From positions 67,275,501-67,339,500 of the forward strand of contig CP142452.1 in NCBI GenBank assembly GCA_038049695.1: DNA of 64,000 nucleotides, written 5' to 3'. The notes beneath the pieces are model-generated. The model saw only the letters and a list, made by a program, of their open reading frames with translations, did not search any database and was not told the origin of the DNA. Positions within the stretch are counted from its first letter, which is position 1. The number at the start of each line of letters is the position of its first letter. The position numbers and the translations under genes are program-made. Positions 37,179 to 48,659 of the stretch are shown piece by piece. The DNA is from Cinnamomum chago (Eukaryota; Streptophyta; Magnoliopsida; Laurales; Lauraceae).

Positions 37179-39366
37179 TGTAAGTCCATGGGACCCGAAC
37201 CCTATAGGGGGGGTGAATAGGGTGAGCTTCAATTATGACCAATTTTAATCAATTTTAACTTCTTTAAAACAAAATAGTCACATGTGATGATTAATCATAC
37301 AAGATGTGGAAGCTAACAAAAGAATCACCACAAAGCAATCACCATTACACAAGTATTTATAGTGGTTCGGCCTCAATGCCTACATCCACTACCGGCTTGT
37401 GATCCAACACCCCACCGGATTTCCACTATTTATGCTTTTCAATAGGCTAAGCAATCACCTTTACAATATGCTTTTCAAGGCTAAGCAATAACCTTTACAA
37501 TGATGTTTTTCAAGGCTTAACATCAACCTATACACTATGCTTTTATAGGCTAAGCAATAACCTCTTCAACCACAAGGTTGGTTATCTCACTAAGTTAGTG
37601 TCTAACATAAACTTGATGGAGATTCAATTAAGCTCATTACAATGCCTCTTAATTAGGCGGATATGGAAGTGAAAAACTAATACACACTCACACTATGAAT
37701 GCAAAGATGAAAGTACATGAAGTGTGTGTGTGTGGTCCTCAATCATTTTGAAAATGAAAGCTCATAAATGTATGCCTAAGGCTTTTGAAAGTTTTAGCTC
37801 ATAAAACATTTATGATTGAGGATAGAATGCAATTCACATGTTAAAAGAAACAACTTGTTAATGATGTCAAAGATACACAAGTTGTATGAAATTAATTAGT
37901 TCTAAACATGTGATGCATAGGGATGTCAATCAAATCAACAATGAAGCTCAAAACATAAAAATAGATTTGATTGAAAAGAGGGGACAAATCATATGTAATT
38001 ATAAATACAACTTGAAAGAGATATACCAATCAAATTAAAGCAAGTTGTGAAACTTCAAAACAATAATACACATATGATTTGTAAAGATGTTGAATCCAAA
38101 ACATAAGATACATTTGAAAGAGATTTTCTTATGATGGAAAAACAACAACCAAAGATTCAACCAAGTATATGAATCATGTTACATATTTCATTAACATGAT
38201 CTACTTAGATTTACCAAAGATAAAGTACTACTTGGATTGAATCAAATGGTGATGCATCCAAAACAATTGATCTATTCAAAGTATAAAACATGCTAAGGAT
38301 ACAACACATCATAGTTTATCATGTTACTAAAGATTTACCTAAGATAAAACAAAACATGAAAACATATAATTTGTAAAGAAGTTGAGTCCAAAACATAAGA
38401 TAGTTTTGAAAGTGATTTTCTTATGATGGAAAACAACAACCAAAGATTCAATCAAGTATAGGAATCATGTTACATATAATTTCAAAGGTTCTTTCATTAA
38501 CATGATCTACTTAGATTTACCAAAGATTAAGTACTACTTGGATTGAATCATATGGTGTTGTATCCAAAACAATAAATCAACTCAAAACATAAAACATGTT
38601 AAGGACACAACACAAACATAGTTTAACATGCTAGAAATGATTTACCAAAAATAAAATAAAGCATGAAAACATATGATTAAGGAAAGTAGAGCCTACTTGG
38701 AGATTTAACTTCATTAATCCAAGCTTTAGCTTTCCTAATGCTCCCCTTCATCCCTTAGTTCATTTCCCTTGAATATGCCTCAAAACCTCTCAAGGAGGGG
38801 CTTAAAATTCCCCACTTTTGGCAAAGGAAAGAACTCATATTTATAGCAAAAAGTGCCCAACGGCTAGTCCTCGGTCGACCTAGGAACAGGTCTCGGTCGA
38901 CCTAGAACACACAACGGTCAGAAATATGACCGTTTGAAAAACTGCTTTTAGCGGCGGACACAAAGACCGCCGGTAAAAGTGGTTTTGTCCGCCGGTAAAA
39001 GTCCTGTTTTCCCAAAAATGTATTTTTTTAAAGTAATTTTGGTTGGGAATTTTTTGGGCCATTAAATCAAGCTTGAAAACATGTTTTAAATCATTCTAAG
39101 GGTTTTTAAAACATGAACCATAAAAAGCCTAAAAGATTCGAAACTTTAAAACCAAAGGCTAGCTTGATTTCTAAACACTCTTTTTCAAAACAAATGCATC
39201 CAAGATTAAAAACAAAACATGCATAAATCAAAACTTTTACAACTCTTAAAAACCATGCATGTATAAAATAAGATTTCAAGTTTATCTAAAACAATGCAAG
39301 TGTGTAAATCAAATGATGCTTGAATGAAATGCATCCTTCAAATTGCAATCTACAAAATTCCTAACA
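37179..39366 (-). mobile_element. LTR 7
   Basis: Full-length inner LTR. Its left part carries CCCTATAGG and CAATCACC like LTR 2, but further in it has TCTCACTAAG and GAAAGTACATG like LTRs 5, 6 and 8. This mosaic suggests conversion or crossover. Confidence 0.92.
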
Positions 39367-42300
39367 ATCTCCCCCTTTGCAATTTGATGGCAACACACTC
39401 ACCACTGAATATACACACTAAGTCTTCAGCTCCCCCTCAGCTGGACAAGTCTTGAAATCTTCTTGGATGCTTCTTCTCTTAGCTTGGGCTCTTGGGCTTC
39501 AATCTTCATTCTTCATGATGCTTGGTGCTTGATCATTCTTCAATATTTCTTTCTTTAGCCAAGCATCTTCTTCAGCTTCCAAGCTTTCTTTCTTCTATTA
39601 GCTCTCCCCCTTTGACCATGCCTCTTTCTCCCTTTGGCAAGGTATGTATTCTCTCCTCTTGTAGAAGTTCATACAAAACCTCCCCTTAGGAAGCTTGGAT
39701 ATCTCTTCACCCTTTTGAGAACTTGTATATTTTCTCCCCCTTTGCCATTAAATTGCAAAGGTACCTACACACATGAAACAATGAAAATACCTTTGGTAGC
39801 ACCTGTTAACAAAAGAAATCGAAAATGATAATCATAACAGGCTATCATGTATGGAAGTTATCTCTAAGGGCTCAAAGGCAATCCAAGGGTTAATTCGATC
39901 ATAACTAATACTTCCTATGAAGATTTACACTCCCCCTCAATCCATTCTCTTCTTTTGTCAAACTCTTGACAAAGATTTAACTATTAGGTGCAAGAAGAAG
40001 ATGGTTCAACCAAATGAGGGTCAACTTCAAGGAAATGATTAGATTCATATAACTATAAAGCACAATATGATCAAATTACCAAAAGATCAAGGTCAATGGG
40101 AAAAGCAATCATGGATATCAATTGGAAAAACAAAGAATACCAATTGAGATTTAAGGATATGACTATTAACACAATCACTCTAAAATGGATGTAAGAATAT
40201 ACCTATTAGGAAGAATCCAAATTAGAGCTATCCATGATGCAATGGGGTTTACTCAAACATAGCATCAATCAATATAACTTATGAAAATCATATGCTATGT
40301 AAGGTTTTGAACTCATTTCATTCAATCAATAAATATGACTATTAAAGAGCAAGATGAGTGAAATGAAATTCAAACATGACGCCTACCTCAACAATTAACC
40401 AACCAATATTATGAACACATAAACATGGTGGTCATGAGATTTACCTATGTGAGCAAGGGAGGAGGCAATCATGAAAATTATGATGCTAATGGTGTGTGAC
40501 ATGGAACAAATATTTTACTATCAAGTTTAATCCAATGCACACAAGGTCTATCACATACACAAGATAAGTCATCAATTGGATATGAAATCAAAGGAAAATT
40601 ATACCAAATGAAACCAATTGAATATGATAACATGATTAAAAGCAAGGATGTGACAAACTCAAAATTCCATCAAGCATCATAAATGCATATTCATCACTAA
40701 TAAAGATATAATTATTGAGCATAGTGATGAACAAGGCAAATTGCAATGCAAAAGGATATTACTTGGTAAAGCATGCAATTTCCAAAGTGTCAAAATCATA
40801 TGAATTCAACATCTAAGATATCCATCAAACATATAGAAATATGAGGAATAGATTTCAAAGTGCTTCATATGATCAAGAACACTACTATGAAGTTGAAACA
40901 TGTATAAGAATGACATCATTTAGAGAATACACATGAATCAACATCATAACCATCCAAAAAGATATGACTAGAGTGCATAGAGGATGGATTTGAGTTCTAG
41001 TATGGTTTCTACAAATATAATAGATAACACAACCATACATAGAACGATTTGACATTTGCATAGAGAAGATCAATTAACACTCAAGATCTAACTCATACCA
41101 AGCATCAAAAAAATAAAAAAATATAACTATTTAAGCACAAGAGGGTATGAAGTTAAAGGTATCAATCTATCATGTAACATCTCCACTCTTAGCAAATGTA
41201 CTAAGCTTACAATGCAATGGACAATGGATATGAGGTTTACACCAAATGAACTTAGCACATAAAATCACATATGTACTTAAAAAGGTCAAATACAAGATTT
41301 TACTATAAAGCACATAACCACTCATTAATTTGCATCAATGAAACTATATATACCAAGATAGGCACAACACATGAAAATCAATGAAATCATATCTAACCAA
41401 GCAAAGTAAGATATCAAAATCAATTTGCATAAATGAAATATAACTAAATGAGCAAAGATGCAAATTGTTTGTAAAAACTATTTCCTTCCACATGATATAA
41501 TCATAATTAGGCACTAGGAAATAGATTCAAGGAAAATGCTTCTATAAATACCACCAATAAAGCTTAGAACATTTTCCAAAGTTTCTCAAATCACTTCAAT
41601 ATTTGAAATTCCATTAAAGAATCATTTAGAACTAAGAGCAAGTGATTTTGAAAAGCAAGAAGTGTACTATTATAAGATTTTCAATTTGAATTCTCAATAT
41701 GACAATAGACACTCCTACAAATTGAACACATGTTTTCCATACCAAGAGATATAGCTTGAAAATCAAATGGAAAACTTAAATTGCTCCAAATCATTTGATT
41801 TACAAAAAGGATCTAACTATGACAACATCAAATGATTTTACAACATCAATTGATCATGAAAAATCTAGCTATGAAAGCATTTGTAATCATAATCAATTGA
41901 TCATGAATAGATAAGCATTACAAGAGTTATAACTATATGAACAAAATGCAAATCCATCATGAAAGTATTGTAATCGAAGGATTTTGAAAACCATGAGATA
42001 TAACTTAAAGGTTCATGAAGACAAAATCAAATGATCACAAAGAAACATTGCATTTTAAAAGATGTGACTATAAAGAACAAAATGCAAATGTATCATGACC
42101 AACAAATAGATATAACTTTAAAAGAATAGGTTGGTCTAGGGACGATCAAGGCCTTGAGATTACTCAAAAAGTCTACCTTTGAAAATTCACCTAAGGTCTT
42201 GAAAAGGATGTCCTTGAGAGTACACTTTGAGGACTCACCAACTCTTAAAGATATAACTTGGAAAAGTCTTAGAGTGGTGCATTGAGGCAAGGGGAAATTT

Positions 42301-42427
42301 CAATTTCAAACATAGTGGAAATCTTTGAAAAGATATGCAATAAATCACAACACTAGGGTTCAAATCTAGCAAGGATCAACTCCGGGTTGTTAAGCCCTAA
42401 AATGGAGTAACCCGCTCTGATACCACT
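39367..42427 (-). mobile_element. Internal region 7 (non-coding)
   Basis: Same structure, with the CACATGAAAA variant shared with region 5. It is followed by the outer LTR 8. Confidence 0.9.
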
Positions 42428-44615
42428 TGTAAGTCCATGGGACCCGAACCCTAGAGGGGGGGTGAATAGGGTGAGCTTCAATTATGACCAATTTTAATCA
42501 ATTTTAACTTCTTTAAAACAAAATAGTCACATGTGATGATTAATCATACAAGATGTGGAAGCTAACAAAAGAATCACCACAAAGCAATCACCATTACACA
42601 AGTATTTATAGTGGTTCGGCCTCAATGCCTACATCCACTACCGGCTTGTGATCCAACACCCCACCGGATTTCCACTATTTATGCTTTTCAATAGGCTAAG
42701 CAATAACCTTTACAATATGCTTTTCAAGGCTAAGCAATAACCTTTACAATGATGTTTTTCAAGGCTTAACATCAACCTATACACTATGCTTTTATAGGCT
42801 AAGCAATAACCTCTTCAACCACAAGGTTGGTTATCTCACTAAGTTAGTGTCTAACATAAACTTGATGGAGATTCAATTAAGCTCATTACAATGCCTCTTA
42901 ATTAGGCGGATATGGAAGTGAAAAACTAATACACACTCACACTATGAATGCAAAGATGAAAGTACATGAAGTGTGTGTGTGTGGTCCTCAATCATTTTGA
43001 AAATGAAAGCTCATAAATGTATGCCTAAGGCTTTTGAAAGTTTTAGCTCATAAAACATTTATGATTGAGGATAGAATGCAATTCACATGTTAAAAGAAAC
43101 AACTTGTTAATGATGTCAAAGATACACAAGTTGTATGAAATTAATTAGTTCTAAACATGTGATGCATAGGGATGTCAATCAAATCAACAATGAAGCTCAA
43201 AACATAAAAATAGATTTGATTGAAAAGAGGGGACAAATCATATGTAATTATAAATACAACTTGAAAGAGATATACCAATCAAATTAAAGCAAGTTGTGAA
43301 ACTTCAAAACAATAATACACATATGATTTGTAAAGATGTTGAATCCAAAACATAAGATACATTTGAAAGAGATTTTCTTATGATGGAAAAACAACAACCA
43401 AAGATTCAACCAAGTATATGAATCATGTTACATATTTCATTAACATGATCTACTTAGATTTACCAAAGATAAAGTACTACTTGGATTGAATCAAATGGTG
43501 ATGCATCCAAAACAATTGATCTATTCAAAGTATAAAACATGCTAAGGATACAACACATCATAGTTTATCATGTTACTAAAGATTTACCTAAGATAAAACA
43601 AAACATGAAAACATATAATTTGTAAAGAAGTTGAGTCCAAAACATAAGATAGTTTTGAAAGTGATTTTCTTATGATGGAAAACAACAACCAAAGATTCAA
43701 TCAAGTATAGGAATCATGTTACATATAATTTCAAAGGTTCTTTCATTAACATGATCTACTTAGATTTACCAAAGATTAAGTACTACTTGGATTGAATCAT
43801 ATGGTGTTGTATCCAAAACAATAAATCAACTCAAAACATAAAACATGTTAAGGACACAACACAAACATAGTTTAACATGCTAGAAATGATTTACCAAAAA
43901 TAAAATAAAGCATGAAAACATATGATTAAGGAAAGTAGAGCCTACTTGGAGATTTAACTTCATTAATCCAAGCTTTAGCTTTCCTAATGCTCCCCTTCAT
44001 CCCTTAGTTCATTTCCCTTGAATATGCCTCAAAACCTCTCAAGGAGGGGCTTAAAATTCCCCACTTTTGGCAAAGGAAAGAACTCATATTTATAGCAAAA
44101 AGTGCCCAACGGCTAGTCCTCGGTCGACCTAGGAACAGGTCTCGGTCGACCTAGAACACACAACGGTCAGAAATATGACCGTTTGAAAAACTGCTTTTAG
44201 CGGCGGACACAAAGACCGCCGGTAAAAGTGGTTTTGTCCGCCGGTAAAAGTCCTGTTTTCCCAAAAATGTATTTTTTTAAAGTAATTTTGGTTGGGAATT
44301 TTTTGGGCCATTAAATCAAGCTTGAAAACATGTTTTAAATCATTCTAAGGGTTTTTAAAACATGAACCATAAAAAGCCTAAAAGATTCGAAACTTTAAAA
44401 CCAAAGGCTAGCTTGATTTCTAAACACTCTTTTTCAAAACAAATGCATCCAAGATTAAAAACAAAACATGCATAAATCAAAACTTTTACAACTCTTAAAA
44501 ACCATGCATGTATAAAATAAGATTTCAAGTTTATCTAAAACAATGCAAGTGTGTAAATCAAATGATGCTTGAATGAAATGCATCCATCAAATTGCAATCT
44601 ACAAAATTCCTAACA
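42428..44615 (-). mobile_element. LTR 8 (outermost right; transcriptional 5' LTR)
   Basis: Outer LTR next to the right TSD. Its left part matches the inner LTRs (A at 42523, opposite the C of LTR 1). Its right end has a private A at 44586, matching the solo LTR (3383), where LTRs 1-7 have T. By orientation this is the promoter-bearing 5' LTR for transcription into the array. Confidence 0.92.
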
Positions 44616-44620
44616 CACTT
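44616..44620. repeat. Target site duplication of whole array, right copy (CACTT)
   Basis: CACTT follows the TTCCTAACA end of LTR 8 and matches 5680-5684. One TSD pair thus brackets all 38.9 kb. Confidence 0.9.
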
Positions 44621-44787
44621 TCCGTTCTGTATGCCATAATAGAAACAAATATTGGAAGTGAAGATTGTATTTCATTGTGAGATAGGAAAACAGAGTCGGA
44701 CGAGCTCCCCTAAAATTCATTTCTGCAGAAGAGAAAATGGTGGCATTATACAAACAAACCCTTTATTTACATATATATATATATATA
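44621..44787. other. Intron 1 remainder, right of the array
   Basis: Unique AT-rich sequence continuing the pre-insertion target. It ends in an (AT)n tract at about 44770-44787. Confidence 0.5.
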
Positions 44788-45010
44788 GCTATAGTTCAAC
44801 TGGTAAGAGGCGTGAGTATGTAAGTTAAAAGTGCTTGAGCTCGAGATCCCAATGCAGAAACAAAATGATGGACCCTTAATATATGAGTTTAAATGTGCTT
44901 GACCCTGCATTCTATAACTTGCCACGTGAAAGTAAAATGTGGTGGGCCTGATCAGCTTTATTAAACTCATCAAGCTTGATTGTGAGAGATCCTGCATTTC
45001 TATAACTTGC
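44788..45010 (+). mobile_element. SINE-like remnant with tRNA-type A and B boxes
   Basis: TAGTTCAACTGG (44792-44803) fits a pol III A box and GCTCGAGATCC (44838-44848) is close to a B box. The ~35-nt spacing matches tRNA promoters. The flanks do not fold into a proper tRNA, so this is more likely the head of a tRNA-derived SINE. The downstream part holds a diverged internal repeat (TGCATTCTATAACTTGCC at about 44908, CTGCATTTCTATAACTTGCG at 44992). No clear TSD or tail was found. Confidence 0.4.
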
Positions 45011-46330
45011 GCCATGCAAAAGTCAATTTATTTGGGACCTGTATCAGCTTTGTTAATTATACAGACCTTCTTCCCATGGGGTCATAATCATATGCCAAAT
45101 AATAATCTCATTTGTTATAGTACTTTGCCCTATTAATAATAGTAGCAACATTATCTACGCCAATTTTGTATCCCACTCGTTACATGAATGGATCATTTTT
45201 TATCCCCTTGAAAATGAAATCTACTTTTAACTCTATCGAAAATGGTTAGCAAGTGAACGGAAGTGCCCTCTTATGCTTTCACCTTCGCCGCATATGGATA
45301 TGGCCGTAAAATCAAAGCTTTTGGATGTGGTATGATGCAAATGCTTTTCTTATTTAAAAACATTTAAATATTAAAAAAATTATGTTTTTAAGATTCTATT
45401 TGAAAGATTCCCTTGAACTTTGTGAAAAGTAAAAAAAAAAAAAAACTCAAATTTTAATATTCATTCTTGATCCCATCTCAAATGATGATAGATGCTAGTA
45501 TTAAGCGTACGTGCCCCCAAATGAGGTCCCCACTTCCATAGTTTTGCATAAAAATATCATCTTTCTTATCTATTTTATCTAATAAATATTTTTTGCTAAC
45601 TAACCTTTTTTTTTTATTGGCAATGCGATGTGAGCAGAAAATAGATGCATGCATAGACAGAAAATTCCGTCCATCTTTTCCAAGAAAAAGTAAAAAAGCA
45701 ACTTCCTTTCTCTACTAAAAAATGAAAAAACTTCATTTTTCTATACAAAAGTAAAAAAGATTTCATACCAAACAACTAAAAATAAAATACCATCATAACC
45801 CTATTATATTTTATTCTCTCTTGATTTGATGCTTCATTGCACTTTCTTTTACATGTAAAATTACCAAACGGGCCCTAGGATCTATTTGGGAACTTTCCAT
45901 GTAGAATGGAGCGAAGTAAAGCTTCAAATAGTGAAATAATAAAATATAAGTGGGTTATATGAAGATTCCGTGCACCTTTCCTTGATTCCTGACACTAATT
46001 TCCCACGGTGCCAAGGTACTTGCCCCAATTTTTTTAATTAGAGTGATAAATCGTTGAATTGGTCAAATAGTAGAAAAAATGTGAAACTAAATAAAGTTAG
46101 AGTCCGGATCTAGTGAAGTTTTATCCGATGGTGACGTGGTGGACCAACCATGGTCCACCGTAGTTGCCGTGGGTAAACCCCCTCAGAGGATCTCGATTCA
46201 TAAAGTTAAAGCACTCTTTTGTTTTACATTAATCATAATAATTGTGTATTAATTCTAATGGATAAATAGAAGTTGGAAGCTATATCTTCACTATGAGGTC
46301 TATGATATGAATGGCATGGATCAAATAAAG
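45011..46330. other. Intron 1 remainder next to exon 1, nothing further recognised
   Basis: AT-rich DNA with A-runs (for example 45431-45445) and no recognised element. ACCAAACGGGCCCTAGG near 45865 resembles hAT-MITE ends, but no partner end was found. If the two terpene synthase exons belong together, this is the 5' part of intron 1. Confidence 0.4.
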
Positions 46331-46415
46331 ATGAACATCACCATATTTGACTTGACATGGAAGATATTGTGATCGTTAGATCATTCTTCCTAACCAAGGA
46401 TATGTGTGTTTTTAC

Positions 46416-46559
46416 CTTGTGATCTTCACTGTAAGAAATGAAGAAATCTCCCCAAACAGAAGGATGAAACGGTGATGGACGGTCAGCACCATCTTTTTCT
46501 CTATTTAGAGGTGGGGGATGGACAGCAGAAGAAAGAGGAGAGCAACTTAGGGAAGCCAT
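46416..46559 (-). CDS. Terpene synthase, exon 1 (start codon to first intron)
   Basis: A 48-codon first exon on the minus strand runs from ATG at 46559 to a donor CAAG|GTAAAA (exon ends at 46416, phase 0). Residues 27-38 read RPSPFHPSVWGD. This matches the R(P)X8W segment and conserved 'FHPSVWGDHFL' of plant terpene synthases, most like the sesquiterpene (TPS-a) type. There is no plastid transit peptide, which would fit a cytosolic sesquiterpene synthase. The usual His after WGD is Phe here. A TATAAATA box lies ~72 bp upstream (46639-46631). Exon 2 is at 4622-4367 on the same strand. The 41.8 kb between them contains the retrotransposon array. With exons 3 and beyond unseen, functionality is open. 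That the two exons are one gene, not two fragments, is inference from order, strand and phase. Confidence 0.85.
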
Positions 46560-46630
46560 ACTCCTAGAAAGTCTTGTCTAAGAAAAATCTGTTTTGCAGT
46601 GTGTAGGAATCTAGGCATTGCACTAATGGC

Positions 46631-46639
46631 TATTTATAA
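46631..46639 (-). promoter_or_regulatory. TATA box of terpene synthase
   Basis: The minus strand reads CCTTATAAATAGCC, with the TATAAATA core ~72 bp before the exon 1 ATG. This puts transcription start around 46600 and leaves a 5' UTR of about 40-50 nt. Confidence 0.7.
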
Positions 46640-46668
46640 GGCTGGAAAAAAAACGGGTTTAACAATGT

Positions 46669-46901
46669 GGAAAAAAAAAGGTTTTAACACGCATGTATAA
46701 TATAGTGTACTACGTTTAGCACGCAGGTTTAATAAATTTTACTACATATATAGTGAATCATAACTCCGGATATTTGGGTTAACCAAAAAGGTTCATTTCT
46801 TATTTTATATGGAGTGATGCTACCGAATCGAAGAAGATAGGTTTTGTACAAATTAAACAAAATGTAGCTATTGGCTGATAGTTGCTTCTTTTAAAAGGCA
46901 T
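46669..46901. repeat. Promoter-adjacent duplication, copy A
   Basis: About 233 bp, beginning at an A-run and including TTTAACACGCATGTA, CACGCAGGTTTAATA and GGATATTTGGGTTAACC. It is repeated in the same orientation at 49122-49350 with scattered differences. It lies about 30 bp upstream of the terpene synthase TATA box. Confidence 0.85.
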
Positions 46902-47137
46902 ATTTATTATAGTTTTATGAGAATTAAAAGTTCTAAATAGAAATAATTAGTGAAAGGTTCCTAAAGTTGAATCTATCCAGCCCCTGGCCTAGGCAAATTC
47001 TATTTAAGGGCTCTGGTCCACTCAGCTAGACTATTTGCAACCAAAGGTCCCTACATCCACACGGTCATATATTTTAGGACTAATTTGCCCTTTCAACCGT
47101 TTCAGGCATAAAATTTTAAAATTTTAAATTTTAAATC

Positions 47138-48033
47138 TTGTATTCTCCCTCCTTGGGCTTGAGTAATCCTGCACCGAAAGAGATTGAGGAGATTAAGTCA
47201 CGAGTAGATAACCCCCTTCAGATAGGAAGAAGACCGAACGCAGTGCCTCTCTTCTCTGGTGACGATGAGAACCCTAGAGCCTCCGTTTCCTCAGAGATTG
47301 CCATCCCACAAAGATCGTTTTATCTCCGTCTTCCATCTTCTTCTCTTGATCAAGAGTGCGGCCCACCTCTAAATTCCAGATCCAATCTGGAAAAGCCTGA
47401 GACCAAATCTCCTTCTCCGGTGAGCAAGTACGACGATTGTGTGTAGACCCACAAAAACTGGCCCCACCTTTGATACGATCCGCCCTGCTCGTCTCCGCTC
47501 TGCCTTCCTCTGCGCTTTCTGATCTGGCAATGGCAACCTGGCGGTCGGCGCTGTTCTCATTGTTCTTCTTTTGCTTCCAAATAGGGATGTTGTGCAATAG
47601 CAACACCTTCGGAGATGAAGTCTCATCTTTGATATGTTTTGGCAAATCTGAATCCTCTGTTTCTGGATCACAGTAGATGGTGATCACCTACGAATGGTCG
47701 GTGACAACCTTCCAATTTGGCTCTGATGTCTGCAACATCGCCCGAACCGACCACTCCTATGGCCCACCTGTGATCTAGACAGATCTCTGACTCCTATCTT
47801 CTGCTGCGATGGTGACTGGATCGGGAGTTCAGACTCTTTGCTTTTTGCGAAGACATCCTCTGTGTTGCTGCTTCTGGAATCTTTGTAAACCTGGGATTGA
47901 TCTGTGTGGCATTCCTTGAGATCACCAGTAGGTCTCCTTGTTCTCCGATCGTGCTTAGCCCTAGGTTCTGTTGAGAGACCGCCAGTTTGAACAAAATCCG
48001 AGGATCTTCAACCTCGCTCTGATACTGGCTCAC
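47138..48033. other. GC-rich segment, possible captured gene fragments
   Basis: Overlapping ORFs of 79-137 aa occur on both strands (102 aa plus at 47138-47446; 137 aa minus at 47687-47274; 79 aa minus at 48033-47794). None shows a domain I recognise. Base composition is clearly richer in G+C than the flanks, resembling exon or UTR sequence. The minus strand carries CAGTATCAGAGCGAGG at 48017-48002, resembling a degenerate tRNA-iMet PBS, so part could instead derive from an LTR element. Confidence 0.35.
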
Positions 48034-48064
48034 ACCCCGTCTTGGTTGTAGGCGAAAGGGTCCA

Positions 48065-48655
48065 TATGAGAGATTTATATGAGTTTTTGTGAAATTTATC
48101 TAAGGTTTTGTCAAATTTATCTGAGTTTTGGTGAAATTTATCTGAGTTTTGGCAAATTTATCGGTGTTTTGAGCAAATTTATCTGAGTTTTTTTTTAATT
48201 TATCTGAGTTTTTTGGAAAATTCATTTGTGCTTTTTAGTTTTATTTTTGTCTTTTCAAATTTATTTACACTTTTTTAAAACAAATTTAACTGAGTTTTGT
48301 AAAAAATACATGAGTTTTTGGAAAAATTTTCAGAAATTTGGAAAATTGATTTATCTTAGTTTTGGCAAATGTGTTTGTGTTTTTTAATTTTATTTGCTTC
48401 TTTTGAAATTTATTTATGGATTTTTAAATTTATTTACATTTTTCAAATTTTCTTTGGATCTTTTGAAATTTATTTATATTTTCTGAAATTTATTTGGATC
48501 TTTTGAAATTTATTTGCATCTTTTTAAATTTATATGCGTTATTTTAAAATTTATTTCTTTTTTTAAATTAATTGCATTTTTTGAAATTATTACATTTTTT
48601 TAAATTTATTTGCGTTATTTTGAATTTTATTTGTGTGTTTGTAGAATTTATTTGA
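48065..48655 (+). repeat. AT-rich minisatellite, left inverted arm
   Basis: About 25-30 imperfect copies of a ~20-bp unit, TTTATCTGAGTTTTGGTGAA grading into TTTGAAATTTATTTGCATC. The same unit occurs in the opposite orientation at 49540-50075. Confidence 0.8.
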
Positions 48656-48659
48656 AAAA

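Larger units (their letters stand above)
5685..44615 (-). mobile_element. Tandem array of a non-autonomous LTR retrotransposon (8 LTRs, 7 internal regions)
   Basis: The block repeats with a period of exactly 5,249 bp. LTRs start at 5685, 10934, 16183, 21432, 26681, 31930, 37179 and 42428. Each LTR is 2,188 bp with TGTAAG...CCTAACA ends. Each 3,061-bp internal region has a tRNA-iMet PBS (minus-strand TGGTATCAGAGC) 2 bp from one LTR. On the other side AAAGGGGGAGAT (minus) directly abuts the next LTR. These place the element on the minus strand. No gag, protease, integrase, RT or RNase H can be found, and the longest ORFs are 60-65 aa. The element is therefore LARD-like and depends on a helper. 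Copies differ at only a handful of sites. The block lies between exons 1 and 2 of the terpene synthase, in the same orientation. Confidence 0.95.

Noticed and set aside
7386..44311. Recurring small ORFs of 60, 62, 64 and 65 aa, each present in all array units
   Set aside because: They recur only because the 5,249-bp unit recurs. They lie on both strands, across LTR and non-coding internal sequence, lack recognisable domains, and are of chance length for AT-rich DNA.
5685..44615. CRISPR array or bacterial tandem system
   Set aside because: The repeat unit is 5.2 kb with LTR, PBS and PPT structure in plant DNA. There are no short repeats with unique spacers.
5685..44615. Centromeric or other satellite array
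   Set aside because: Terminal TG...CA, PBS, PPT and a bounding 5-bp TSD show an LTR retrotransposon origin, and the array is a single short block between gene exons.
44788..44860. tRNA gene
   Set aside because: A and B boxes are present, but the flanks do not form an acceptor stem or a proper anticodon arm. A SINE head is more likely.
47274..47687. 137-aa minus-strand ORF as a protein-coding gene
   Set aside because: It overlaps other ORFs on both strands, shows no domain, and sits in a likely transposon-captured or LTR-derived segment. It is kept only as part of the GC-rich segment.
48002..48017. Met-tRNA primer binding site of another LTR element
   Set aside because: CAGTATCAGAGC differs from the PBS at its critical 3' side, and no LTR boundary could be placed beside it.
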